Assembly: GCF_018449775.1 (NCBI RefSeq)
Contig: NZ_JAAVVB010000003.1
Span: 62,001-126,000 of the forward strand
Reading direction: 5' to 3'
Length of the DNA stretch: 64,000 bases
DNA from: Mucilaginibacter sp. dw_454
GTDB lineage: Bacteria > Bacteroidota > Bacteroidia > Sphingobacteriales > Sphingobacteriaceae
In this document: positions 9,253-18,007 of the stretch, piece by piece
Position numbering within the stretch: position 1 is the first letter of the stretch
Layout: each line of letters opens with the position of its first letter
Notes under the pieces: generated by a model
Databases searched by the model: none
The model's input: the letters and a program-made list of their open reading frames with translations, nothing else
Told to the model about the DNA's origin: nothing
Made by a program: the position numbers and the translations under genes

Positions 9253-10131
9253 ATGAAGGTTGCAGGCTTTACATTTATACGCAATGCAGTAAAAAACGAC
9301 TATCCGGTGGTGGAGGCCATCACTTCTATTTTACCCATTTGCGATGAGTTTGTGGTAGCCCTGGGTAACAGCGAAGATGAGACCGAGCAGCTTATTTTAG
9401 GCATTAATTCGCCTAAAATAAAAATAATACACACCGTGTGGGATGAGGATTTACGCGAGGGCGGAGCTGTGTTTGCTGTTGAAACAGACAAAGCTTATCA
9501 AGCCATATCGCCCGATGTAGACTGGTGCTTTTATATCCAGGGTGATGAGTGCGTGCATGAAAAATATCTCCCCCGGATAAAAAAAGAGATGGAGCAAAAC
9601 CTGGACAAAACCACCGTTGAGGGCTTGCTTTTTAAATACCTGCATTTTTATGGATCGTATGATTATTATGGGCATTCGCGCCGCTGGTACCGCCGCGAGA
9701 TCCGAGTGTTGCGTAATAATAAAGCTATCCATGCCTATCGCGATGCCCAGGGTTTCAGATGGGACGATAGAAAGATCAATGTGAAACTGATTGATGCTTA
9801 CATTTATCATTATGGATGGGTAAAGCCACCATCGGGCTTAAAAAATAAGCTGCGCAGCTTTAACAAGTTTTATCATGACGACGATTGGATCGAGCAAAAC
9901 GTACCCGAAACTTTTGAGTTTGATTATAAAAATGCGGACAGGTTATTACCTTTTAAAGGCACGCACCCCGAAGCAATGAAGAAGCGCATAGCGGCTACCA
10001 ACTGGAACCTGGATATTGATTTCAAAAAGCTAAAAGACAAAATGACCTTTAGGCGCAGGGCTTTGCAAAAAATAGAAGACTGGACAGGTTGGCGGGTAAG
10101 CGAGTATAGAAACTACAAATTGCTTAAATGA
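9253..10131 (+). CDS. Glycosyltransferase family 2-like protein
   Basis: A 292-residue protein starting MKVAGFTFIRNAVKNDYPVV. The start at 9253 is preferred because a frame extending upstream would begin inside the promoter box. It has the GT-A pattern: ICDEFVVALGNSEDET near residue 35 and a DxD-like QGDECVHE near residue 95. It is longer and more divergent at the C-terminus than the GT2 protein encoded at 8445-9155. The stop overlaps the next start (ATGA), indicating translational coupling in a three-gene GT operon. Confidence 0.86.
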   Translation: MKVAGFTFIRNAVKNDYPVVEAITSILPICDEFVVALGNSEDETEQLILGINSPKIKIIHTVWDEDLREGGAVFAVETDKAYQAISPDVDWCFYIQGDECVHEKYLPRIKKEMEQNLDKTTVEGLLFKYLHFYGSYDYYGHSRRWYRREIRVLRNNKAIHAYRDAQGFRWDDRKINVKLIDAYIYHYGWVKPPSGLKNKLRSFNKFYHDDDWIEQNVPETFEFDYKNADRLLPFKGTHPEAMKKRIAATNWNLDIDFKKLKDKMTFRRRALQKIEDWTGWRVSEYRNYKLLK

Positions 10132-11303
10132 AAAAGGTACTGTACTTCTTTCCCGATAATGTTGGCAAGCAAAATGCCGGAAATAAAACCCGTGCTATCC
10201 AATTACTTAAGTATTTAAAAGGGCGGGGCTATCACGTTGACTTTGCCAGCCAGAAACATGAAAAGTTTGATAAAGGCACCGAGCAGGAAACTATAGATTA
10301 TCTGCTCAATAATAACCTGGCCGATAACGTTTACTTGTTGCCGCGCAAACCTGCCAAGGGAAATCCTGTCGTCTACTTTTTTAAAAACAAGCTTTGGGAT
10401 TTGATCTATTATTTGACGGCCTATCCGCTGCGGTCAAATATCCCGACATTTATGACTATTGCGCTCAAAAATGCTTTTGAGGAGATTTTGGCGGCCAATA
10501 CTTATGATGATATTATTATAAGCTATGTAACCTGTAGTGGTTTGATTTCAAATAAATCATTATTAAAGGGTGCTAAAACCATCATAGATACACACGATTT
10601 GATCACGGCTCAATTCAAATACAAAAAGCACTTTCATTTAGGGGTTACTTTTCAGGATGAAATTAGCCGGTTAAATAAGTTTGATGAGGTTTGGGCGATA
10701 TCGCACGAAGAGCAATATGTGTTTGGGCAGTTCAGTAAATCAAATGTAAGATTGGTGACGTTGATGGTTGATACGGATGACTTAGCGGAAAAAACTGCTG
10801 TTGCCCCCAAATATGATCTGATTTATGTAGCCAGCGATAATGTGCACAATAAACGCTCGGCCGAGTGGTTTTTTGAACATGTTCACCCGTTATTGCCCGC
10901 CGATATAAAAATATGTGTGATAGGATTGATCAATAAATCTATCCCCGAAAAATATAAAATTGAACGTGTAGCTTATGCCGAAAGGCTGGATGATTACTAC
11001 GCAGCTTCAAAAATTGCGCTTTGCCCTATGCTTACAGGAACAGGGGTAAAAGTGAAAGTAGTTGAGGCTTTGGCGCATGGCCTGCCGGTGGTTTGTAATC
11101 TGCGTGGTATTGATGGCCTACCTAATAAGCGATTAAACGGTTGTTTGGTGAGCGATGATCCTGCTGTGTTTGCTCAGAACATTATTGATCTGCTTAACGA
11201 TAAAGAAGCATACAACTTGCAAAGCGTGTTTGCTAAAGAATTGTTTAACAACAGCTTCAGCAAAGCGGTACTATATAGAGAACTGGACGCAGCCTTTAAC
11301 TGA
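10128..11303 (+). CDS. Glycosyltransferase (GT4-like, GT-B fold)
   Basis: A 391-residue protein. The N-terminal segment VLYFFPDNVGKQNAGNKTRA looks like a GT-B donor/acceptor loop. The C-terminal half has CPMLTGTGVKVKVVEALAHG and LPVVCNLRGIDGL, typical of GT4 enzymes and of the Stp1/HreP-like group. It overlaps the preceding gene by 4 bp and the next gene by 1 bp, so it is the middle of a tightly coupled operon. Donor and acceptor are unknown. Confidence 0.88.
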   Translation: MKKVLYFFPDNVGKQNAGNKTRAIQLLKYLKGRGYHVDFASQKHEKFDKGTEQETIDYLLNNNLADNVYLLPRKPAKGNPVVYFFKNKLWDLIYYLTAYPLRSNIPTFMTIALKNAFEEILAANTYDDIIISYVTCSGLISNKSLLKGAKTIIDTHDLITAQFKYKKHFHLGVTFQDEISRLNKFDEVWAISHEEQYVFGQFSKSNVRLVTLMVDTDDLAEKTAVAPKYDLIYVASDNVHNKRSAEWFFEHVHPLLPADIKICVIGLINKSIPEKYKIERVAYAERLDDYYAASKIALCPMLTGTGVKVKVVEALAHGLPVVCNLRGIDGLPNKRLNGCLVSDDPAVFAQNIIDLLNDKEAYNLQSVFAKELFNNSFSKAVLYRELDAAFN

Positions 11304-12451
11304 TGGAGATTAAGAACCGCAAATTATTCAGGCTGACGCGCTTTGTGCTGCTCAGGCTGCCGGCGGTTTTCAGGTTCCTGGCACTGTTTCGTAAACCAGC
11401 TAAACGACTGTTGCTCATTAAAACCGACGCTATTGGCGATTATATCATCTTCAGAAACTTTATTCAAGTATTAAAGCAATCAGAGAAATATCGCGATTAC
11501 CAGATCGACCTGTTAGGTAATAAACTTTGGTCTGAGCTAACAGAAACCTACGACAAACAATACCTTAACGAAACTTATTTTATCACCCCAAACAGCTATT
11601 ACGAAGCGCCGTTAAAAACGTTTAAACAAGGCTGGACTTTATTCAGGAATAGGTACGAGGTGGTATTACAGCCAACCTACACCCGTGTTTTTATTACAGA
11701 TGGTTTTGCGGGTTTAACCGCAGCCAAACAAATTGTTGGGTATCAAAGCAATAATGAGGGTATCGTCCCACGCTATAAAAATAAGACAGATAAATTCTAT
11801 ACCCAGCTTTTACAATTACCTGCCGAGAGTTATTTCGAGTTCAATCGCAACGTGTGTTTTTTTGAAGCTGTTTTATGCACTAAGATCTACCTCAAAGCGC
11901 CAAATATCCAGACAAATGCAGGCATCAAAAACGGTATAGCCATATTGCCGGGTGCGGGTGCTTTTAAACGCGGATGGGAGGGCGAGAAGTTCCTGGAACT
12001 GATTAATCGTTTGCGCAAAGAAACGAATGAACAGATTTATTTAATCGGCGGCCCTGGCGAAGTAAAGCATGGCGACTTTTTGATGCAGAATTTGCCGACA
12101 GGAAGCGTTGAAAATCGCATCAACAAAACCACCCTGCCTGAGCTGATTAACACGATAGCCAATTCTGCTTTGTTGATTGCTAACGAAACCAGCGTTATCC
12201 ATATGGCGGTAGCTACGCAAACTCCATCGGTTTGTATTTTGGGCGGGGGGCATTTTGAGCGTTTTGCCCCTTATCCGACAGGGACGCCAAACGCGCCGGT
12301 TTGTGTTTATGAGAAACTGCCTTGCTATTATTGCAACTGGCTTTGTATCTATAAAACAGAGAGTCATGAACCTTTTCCTTGTATCTCGGCGGTTAGTTTG
12401 GAAAATGTTTGGCAGGCTATTCTGCCGCTATTGCCAGACAACACTAATTAA
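11303..12451 (+). CDS. Glycosyltransferase family 9 (heptosyltransferase-like)
   Basis: A 382-residue GT-B protein. It begins with a basic amphipathic N-terminus, then LLIKTDAIGDYIIFRNFIQV, the classic GT9 start. The C-terminal domain has ILPGAGAFKRGWEGEKF, LIGGPGE and ANETSVIHMAVATQTPSVCI, matching the ADP-heptose:LPS heptosyltransferase family. There is a Cys-rich segment LPCYYCNWLCIYKT near residue 340. This supports assembly of an LPS core or comparable surface glycan. The next gene has its own promoter box. Confidence 0.92.
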   Translation: MEIKNRKLFRLTRFVLLRLPAVFRFLALFRKPAKRLLLIKTDAIGDYIIFRNFIQVLKQSEKYRDYQIDLLGNKLWSELTETYDKQYLNETYFITPNSYYEAPLKTFKQGWTLFRNRYEVVLQPTYTRVFITDGFAGLTAAKQIVGYQSNNEGIVPRYKNKTDKFYTQLLQLPAESYFEFNRNVCFFEAVLCTKIYLKAPNIQTNAGIKNGIAILPGAGAFKRGWEGEKFLELINRLRKETNEQIYLIGGPGEVKHGDFLMQNLPTGSVENRINKTTLPELINTIANSALLIANETSVIHMAVATQTPSVCILGGGHFERFAPYPTGTPNAPVCVYEKLPCYYCNWLCIYKTESHEPFPCISAVSLENVWQAILPLLPDNTN

Positions 12452-12461
12452 ATAATAACGT

Positions 12462-12469
12462 TAACTTTG
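12462..12469 (+). promoter_or_regulatory. -7 promoter box TAACTTTG for the ABC exporter
   Basis: Matches TAnnTTTG, 20 bp before the ATG at 12489, in the 37-bp gap after the GT9 gene. A TTG lies 28 bp upstream, longer than the usual -33 spacing, so the promoter call is tentative. Confidence 0.4.
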
Positions 12470-12488
12470 CAGACTTTTATAATATTTA

Positions 12489-14333
12489 ATGAAGACATAT
12501 TTTAGGCTTCTCTCTTTTGCCCGGCCAATTAATAAATTCGCCATCCCCTATATCATTACCACGTTATTGTATGTGTTTTTCAGCACGCTTAACCTGGCAT
12601 TACTGATACCTTTACTACAGACATTATTCTCAACACCCGGCACCAGTGGTGCAGCCGCAGCCGCCCAACCGCTTGGCCCAAAACCGTCATGGACTAACCT
12701 TAGCGCTACCTTCAATTATTATGTAAACTATTTTATTCAGCATTATTCTGCCTGGACAACGCTTGAATATGTTTGCGGTATTATTGTAGTTTCGGTGGTT
12801 TTAGGTAATCTTTTCAGGTATCTGTCACAGCGTATTATGGAGAACCTGCGTGTACATACCTTATTGAACTTGCGTAAATCGGTTTTTGATAACGTAATGG
12901 ATCTACACCTGGGCTATTTCAATAACGAGCGTAAAGGTGATATTATATCAAAAGTAGCTTCTGATGTACAGGTGGTTCAATATTCAGTTACTGCTACCTT
13001 ACAGGTTATATTTAAAGAGCCGGCGCAATTAATATTTTTCATCGTCACTTTATTTGCCATTAGCGCCAAACTTACTTTTTACTCGTTACTGGTAATACCG
13101 GTATCGGCTTTTATCATTTCGCGTATTGTAAAACGCCTTAAAGCGCAGGCTATAGCAGCCCAACAAAGTTATGGCAATATGATTAGTTACCTGGATGAGG
13201 CGCTGAGCGGTATTAAAATCATTAAAGCATTTAACGCCGCACCCTTTATTAAGGGGCGTTTTAACCAGGAGAACGAGCAATATTCCAAAATATCACGCTC
13301 TATGGCCCGCAGGCAGCAAATGGCATCGCCGGTTTCAGAAACTTTGGGGGTTGTCATGATAGCCTGTATTGTGTTATATGGCGGCTACCTGATATTGAAC
13401 AGGCAAGCCGGTGGTTTAACCGCTGCGGCATTCATTACCTATATCGCTATGTTCTCGCAGGTTACCCGCCCGGCAAAAGCTATTTCAGATTCGTTCAGCA
13501 ATATCCACTCTGGTATTGCGGCCGGTGAACGTGTTTTAGCATTGATCGACGAAAAACCACAGATCAACGACCTGCCAGATGCAGTAACTATCGACGGTTT
13601 CAACGACGGTATCTATTTTAAAGATGTAAGCTTTGCCTATGGCGAGCGCGAAGTATTATCGCATGTAAACCTAACTGTGCCGCGCGGCAAAACAGTGGCT
13701 TTAGTTGGTCCGTCGGGTGGCGGTAAATCTACCATGATGGATCTGATCCCGCGTTTTATGGATCCCAAATCGGGTGCTATTTATGTGGATGATAAAGATA
13801 TTAAACATGTCACCGCGCATTCTCTGCGCGCCTTAATGGGCACTGTTAACCAGGAGTCTATCCTTTTTAACGACTCTATATTTAATAATATAGCCTTTGG
13901 TAAACCCGAGGCTACCCGCGAACAAGTTGAAGCAGCGGCTCGTATTGCCAATGCCCACAATTTTATCCTCGAAACCGATGATGGTTATAATACCAACATC
14001 GGCGACCGTGGTACCAAGCTATCAGGCGGCCAGCGTCAGCGCATTTGTATTGCCCGTGCGGTATTAACTAATCCGCCAATCATGTTGCTGGATGAAGCTA
14101 CTTCTGCCCTGGATACCGAATCAGAAAAACTGGTGCAGGATGCTTTGAATAATTTGATGAAGAATCGTACCTCGCTTATTATTGCTCATCGTTTAAGTAC
14201 TATCCAAAATGCGGATATTATTGTGGTGTTAGAGGGTGGCAAAATTGTTGAGCAGGGCGGCCACCAGGAGTTGATCAACAAAAATGGCTTATACCGTAAG
14301 CTGATAGACATGCAAACCTTTAGCGCCGACTAA
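12489..14333 (+). CDS. ABC transporter, fused permease and ATPase (MsbA-like exporter)
   Basis: A 614-residue half-transporter. It has about six transmembrane helices in residues 15-330 and a nucleotide-binding domain in about 370-610. Walker A GPSGGGKST starts at residue 407, the signature is LSGGQRQRI, Walker B is IMLLDEATSALD, and the H-loop is IAHRLST. It works as a homodimer that flips or exports a lipid or lipid-linked glycan. Its place right after the GT operon and 4 bp before another GT-like gene suggests a lipid-linked glycan substrate. This is inference. A 30-residue Ala/Pro-rich insert follows helix 1. Confidence 0.95.
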   Translation: MKTYFRLLSFARPINKFAIPYIITTLLYVFFSTLNLALLIPLLQTLFSTPGTSGAAAAAQPLGPKPSWTNLSATFNYYVNYFIQHYSAWTTLEYVCGIIVVSVVLGNLFRYLSQRIMENLRVHTLLNLRKSVFDNVMDLHLGYFNNERKGDIISKVASDVQVVQYSVTATLQVIFKEPAQLIFFIVTLFAISAKLTFYSLLVIPVSAFIISRIVKRLKAQAIAAQQSYGNMISYLDEALSGIKIIKAFNAAPFIKGRFNQENEQYSKISRSMARRQQMASPVSETLGVVMIACIVLYGGYLILNRQAGGLTAAAFITYIAMFSQVTRPAKAISDSFSNIHSGIAAGERVLALIDEKPQINDLPDAVTIDGFNDGIYFKDVSFAYGEREVLSHVNLTVPRGKTVALVGPSGGGKSTMMDLIPRFMDPKSGAIYVDDKDIKHVTAHSLRALMGTVNQESILFNDSIFNNIAFGKPEATREQVEAAARIANAHNFILETDDGYNTNIGDRGTKLSGGQRQRICIARAVLTNPPIMLLDEATSALDTESEKLVQDALNNLMKNRTSLIIAHRLSTIQNADIIVVLEGGKIVEQGGHQELINKNGLYRKLIDMQTFSAD

Positions 14334-14337
14334 ATAC

Positions 14338-15312
14338 ATGGAAAAGCGCGATCCTAACTATCAAACCCAATCGCCGGTATTATTTATCATTTTTAGCCGT
14401 ACCGATACCTCTTTACAAGTATTGGAAAGAATCAAACTGGCCAAACCACCACGCATTTATATTACTGCCGATGGCCCAAGACCAACTGTGTCCGGTGAGG
14501 ATGTAAAATGCGCCGAAACCAAGGCTGCGATAATGGGTGGTATTGACTGGGACTGCGAAGTAAAAACACTTTTCAGAGAGGAAAATGTCGGTCCAAAAAT
14601 TGCTATATCGTCAGCCATCGACTGGTTTTTTGAAAATGAGGAAGAAGGCATCATTTTAGAACACGATTGCCTGCCGGCAGATAGCTTTTTCTGGTATTGC
14701 GATACACTGCTTGAAAAATATCGCAACGATACCCGCATCTGGTTAATTTCAGGAAGCAATTTGTTAAAAGGCAAGACGTGGGGCGGCGCATCATACTATT
14801 ATTCGCAATTGACTAACGGCTGGGGTTTTGCTACCTGGAAACGCTCATGGGATATGTACGATGTAAACCTTTCTCAATTTGAAGAAAGTGAGGTGAAAGG
14901 ATATCTCGAAAAGATCTTTACCGATATCAGGGTCATTGATCAATGGGAGAAGCTTTTCAAAGAAACCAAATCGGGCAAAATAAATACGTGGGACTACCAG
15001 GCGGGTTTCGCTCATTTTTTTAATAATTGTTTAAACATCATCCCCAATAAAAACCTGGTAAGCAATATTGGTTATGGCGAATTGGCCGAGAATACCCATA
15101 ACGCAGATCACGCCTATGCCGGCATCCCGCTGGAGGAACTTAATGAGATTATTCATCCAAAAGTAATGCTCCCCGAAAAAGAGGCCGATCACGAAGTTTT
15201 AATGATTGAGTTTATGCCCGCTTTCGAGCATCAAAAAAGCCTGCAAAAACATAATTCTGCACGCCGACGGTTTAAGCGTTGGGCAAAGTCGCTGTTTAAA
15301 AAATCAAATTAA
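14338..15312 (+). CDS. Nucleotide-diphospho-sugar transferase-like protein (HlpA-like)
   Basis: A 324-residue protein of the GT-A superfamily. It opens SPVLFIIFSRTDTSLQVLER, followed by a REENVGPKIAISSAIDWFF region. The acidic site is EEGIILEHDCLPADSFF instead of a normal DxD, near residues 100-115. This type is often annotated in Bacteroidetes as a hemolytic protein HlpA-like protein, or simply as a glycosyltransferase. It follows the ABC exporter by 4 bp and probably shares its transcript. The C-terminus is basic (RRRFKRWAKSLFKK). The catalytic role is unproven. Confidence 0.8.
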   Translation: MEKRDPNYQTQSPVLFIIFSRTDTSLQVLERIKLAKPPRIYITADGPRPTVSGEDVKCAETKAAIMGGIDWDCEVKTLFREENVGPKIAISSAIDWFFENEEEGIILEHDCLPADSFFWYCDTLLEKYRNDTRIWLISGSNLLKGKTWGGASYYYSQLTNGWGFATWKRSWDMYDVNLSQFEESEVKGYLEKIFTDIRVIDQWEKLFKETKSGKINTWDYQAGFAHFFNNCLNIIPNKNLVSNIGYGELAENTHNADHAYAGIPLEELNEIIHPKVMLPEKEADHEVLMIEFMPAFEHQKSLQKHNSARRRFKRWAKSLFKKSN

Positions 15313-15337
15313 ATTTAGGGGCTGCTTTATAACTAAA

Positions 15338-15360
15338 AAAGCCGCCCGTTAGGCGGCTTT
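15338..15360 (-). terminator. Bidirectional terminator between convergent genes
   Basis: AAAGCCGCC at 15338-15346 pairs with GGCGGCTTT at 15352-15360 around a 5-base loop. The stem is followed by six T on the minus strand, so it fits best as the end of the beta-barrel gene. On the plus strand it can also end the ABC/GT transcript. Confidence 0.8.
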
Positions 15361-15386
15361 CTGTTAAATATAATTTATGAGATCAG

Positions 15387-16022
15387 TTATATATTAATGC
15401 CAAAGCCCAATTGGAATGCTTTGTTGCGGTGGTTAGGAACATAAGCCACATTGCCATTTGAGTATGTATTAGTTAAATCGAACGAATAGCGGGCGTGTAT
15501 GCTCAGTGATTTGTTAACATCAATGCCAACTCCCAGCACACCCTGATAACGCAGATTAGAGCCACTATAAACATATTTATCGCGCATCTCTATAGGGAAG
15601 CCTTTGCCGTATGTATTATTGGTGGATACGATATAAGAAACCTGAGGACCCAGAGAAAAATTCACAAACTTACCTGAACGAAATTTTGCTAAAACAGGAA
15701 ACTCCATAGCCTCAACGCGTTGCGTTAAGTCGCCGGAGGGTGTGCTTGCCGTAAATCCTTTTTGTGAAAATAACAAACCAGGCACGATAGATAATGAATG
15801 CGATGCAGGTATATCTGCGTCAAAACCTAAACTAAACCCCGGCAGGTTACCGGTATTAAAATTAGTACCGGTTGTAGCATTAGAAAGATTGGCATTGACT
15901 TCAAACGACCATCTGGTTTGATAATAGAAATCATAATCAGCACGATCGCCATTAAAATAAGTTTGAGCACTTACAGTCCCGGCAACCAAAATCATTGTTG
16001 CTAACAGTATAATCTTCTTCAT
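15387..16022 (-). CDS. Small outer membrane beta-barrel protein (porin family)
   Basis: About 211 residues from the ATG at 16022. It has a signal peptide MKKIILLATMILVAGTVSAQ. The rest alternates hydrophobic and polar residues in short strands, with SFEVNANLSNATTG, LSIVPGLLFSQKGF and a terminal aromatic-ended strand AFQLGFGINI. This fits an eight-stranded outer-membrane barrel (PorT/OmpW-like). Two further in-frame ATGs lie 12 and 36 bp upstream, but the chosen one gives a clean signal peptide. Function unknown. It is convergent with the GT block. Confidence 0.8.
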   Translation of the reverse strand: MKKIILLATMILVAGTVSAQTYFNGDRADYDFYYQTRWSFEVNANLSNATTGTNFNTGNLPGFSLGFDADIPASHSLSIVPGLLFSQKGFTASTPSGDLTQRVEAMEFPVLAKFRSGKFVNFSLGPQVSYIVSTNNTYGKGFPIEMRDKYVYSGSNLRYQGVLGVGIDVNKSLSIHARYSFDLTNTYSNGNVAYVPNHRNKAFQLGFGINI

Positions 16023-16163
16023 TGTGCTGTACATCTTATTGTTACTCTTACGTTGCAAAACTGCAAAGGTTCGATAAGTTGTAAATTAGTTTTTTTGAGT
16101 TTGTTGTATGCCTCAGTATACGAAGTTTGGCTGAGTTGGGTTTCATTTTCTACCATTTTAATT

Positions 16164-16171
16164 TACTTTTG
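16164..16171 (+). promoter_or_regulatory. -7 promoter box TACTTTTG for the GH3 gene
   Basis: A TAnnTTTG match ending 5 nt before the ATG at 16177, so the mRNA is predicted to be nearly leaderless. A TTG lies 25 bp upstream, slightly beyond normal spacing. Confidence 0.45.
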
Positions 16172-16176
16172 ATGGT

Positions 16177-17898
16177 ATGACCTCTATGAAAGCCCGCTTT
16201 TGTTATTGTACCATCATTTTAGCTTTATTGTGCAACAAAACCATTGCACAACAAAGTAATTATATTCAAATACTAGGCCAACAAAATAAGTGGGTTGATT
16301 CGGTGTATAACAAGCTGAGTCGCAGGCAAAAAATTGCCCAATTATTCTTTGTGCGTGCCCATACTAACCTTAGCAAGGCTTATGAAGACTCGGTAGCTAA
16401 CGTTATTGAAACAGAACAAATTGGTGGTGTAGTCTTCTTTCAGGGAGGACCCGGCAGGCAAGCTAATCTCATCAATCGTTACCAGCGTTTGGCGAAGGTG
16501 CCGTTACTGATAGCCCAGGATGGAGAGTGGGGATTGGGAATGCGTCTGGATTCGACACTTTCATACCCCTATCAGATGACTTTAGGCGCTATACAGGATA
16601 ACAACCTGATCTATAAAATGGGCCAGCAGGTAGCGTATGATTTTAAGCGCCTGGGTATGCAAATGAATTTTGCCCCGGATATGGATGTCAACAACAACCC
16701 TGATAACCCGGTGATTAATTACCGCAGCTTTGGCGACAACAAATACAACGTAGCCAAAAAAGGCATCGCCTATTTTAAAGGTATGCAGGATGCCGGTTTG
16801 TTAACCACAGCCAAGCACTTTCCGGGGCACGGCGATACTAATGTCGACTCGCACCTGGACTTACCTTTGCTGCCCTTTACCCGCCAGCGGTTAGATTCAT
16901 TAGAAGAATATCCGTTCCGCGAAGCTATTGCCGCAGGCATAGGCGGAATTATGATTGCGCACATGAGTATCCCTGCTTTAGATAGTGTTAAAAATCGCCC
17001 CTCAACCTTGTCGCGCAAAATTGTGACAGGTATATTGAAAGACTCGCTCCGTTTTAAAGGCCTGGTGGTTTCTGATGCGATGGAAATGAAAGCGGTTACC
17101 AAATATTATCCTGATGGTGAAGCTGAGCTACAGGCATTTTTAGCGGGAAATGACATTATTGAGCTCTCTTTGAATTTAGATAAAGCCATCCTGAAAATAA
17201 AACGAGCAGTACGCAAAGGCCTGATCAGCGATGCCGAGTTTGAGGCTAAGGTTAAAAAGGTATTGGTTGCTAAATATTGGGCTGGCCTTAACAACCGTAA
17301 AGATGTAAATGCAACTGGGGTACTTGCCGATATAAACCGCGAACCCGCCCGCCAATTAATACAAGATTTGAGCGATGCGGCGGTAACTATGGTAAAAAGT
17401 ACGCCTGAAGGGGTCAGGATCAATCCACTGACAAAAACAGCCATAATAAGCATTGGGGTTGATAAGTATACGTTGTTTCAGCAGGAGCTTGCGCGCTGGT
17501 CGTCAAACTGCCATTTGTTTATGGTAAATAAGAGCACGCCGGTAGCAACACTCAACAAAATACTGGAAATGCTGAAAGATTACAACCAGGTATATGTAAG
17601 TATTAACGACACCCGCGCACGCCCTGCCAGCAAGCTTGATTACAGCAATGGCGTAAAAGAGTTTATTGCCGCGGTATCCTCCCAAAACAATACCGTTACC
17701 AGCGTTTTTGCTAATGCCTATACCATGGCCGGCTTGCCGGGTATTGAGAAAAGTGCGGGCTTGTTGGTATGTTACCAAATGAGCGATGAACTGCAGCGTT
17801 CTGCCGTTAAGGTTATAACGGGTCAGTTGAAACCTACCGGTAAATTGCCGGTTAGCGTTAACGTTTTCTTTCCTAACGGGGCGGGTGTAGGGCTGTAA
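16177..17898 (+). CDS. Glycoside hydrolase family 3 protein (beta-N-acetylhexosaminidase-like)
   Basis: A 573-residue secreted protein with an N-terminal signal (MTSMKARFCYCTIILALLCN, ending near IAQQ). The GH3 barrel contains the NagZ-type loop KHFPGHGDTNVDSH from about residue 213, holding the His/Asp general acid pair. VVSDAMEMKAV carries the likely nucleophile D300. It probably removes GlcNAc from muropeptides in the periplasm during peptidoglycan recycling. About 200 C-terminal residues form a GH3-C-like domain. Bacteroidetes relatives often carry an added beta-lactamase domain of about 400 residues, which is absent here. Confidence 0.9.
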   Translation: MTSMKARFCYCTIILALLCNKTIAQQSNYIQILGQQNKWVDSVYNKLSRRQKIAQLFFVRAHTNLSKAYEDSVANVIETEQIGGVVFFQGGPGRQANLINRYQRLAKVPLLIAQDGEWGLGMRLDSTLSYPYQMTLGAIQDNNLIYKMGQQVAYDFKRLGMQMNFAPDMDVNNNPDNPVINYRSFGDNKYNVAKKGIAYFKGMQDAGLLTTAKHFPGHGDTNVDSHLDLPLLPFTRQRLDSLEEYPFREAIAAGIGGIMIAHMSIPALDSVKNRPSTLSRKIVTGILKDSLRFKGLVVSDAMEMKAVTKYYPDGEAELQAFLAGNDIIELSLNLDKAILKIKRAVRKGLISDAEFEAKVKKVLVAKYWAGLNNRKDVNATGVLADINREPARQLIQDLSDAAVTMVKSTPEGVRINPLTKTAIISIGVDKYTLFQQELARWSSNCHLFMVNKSTPVATLNKILEMLKDYNQVYVSINDTRARPASKLDYSNGVKEFIAAVSSQNNTVTSVFANAYTMAGLPGIEKSAGLLVCYQMSDELQRSAVKVITGQLKPTGKLPVSVNVFFPNGAGVGL

Positions 17899-18007
17899 AC
17901 AACACCATTCTTTTTCTGCGGATGGATGATCACCTCGTGTATTTGTATTCATCTTTATACGGTTGGGTGTTAGCAGATGCCCCGATCCTTTATTATCTTT
18001 ACTCAAC

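Noticed and set aside
7388..15312. Complete capsule or O-antigen locus.
   Set aside because: There is no polymerase, flippase, chain-length or priming transferase gene, so only a partial glycan assembly block is supported.
16172..16180. Micro-ORF ATG GTA TGA overlapping the GH3 start, and a similar one at the LytS start.
   Set aside because: Two codons before a stop are too short to support a real peptide; it is noted only as part of the leaderless-start pattern.
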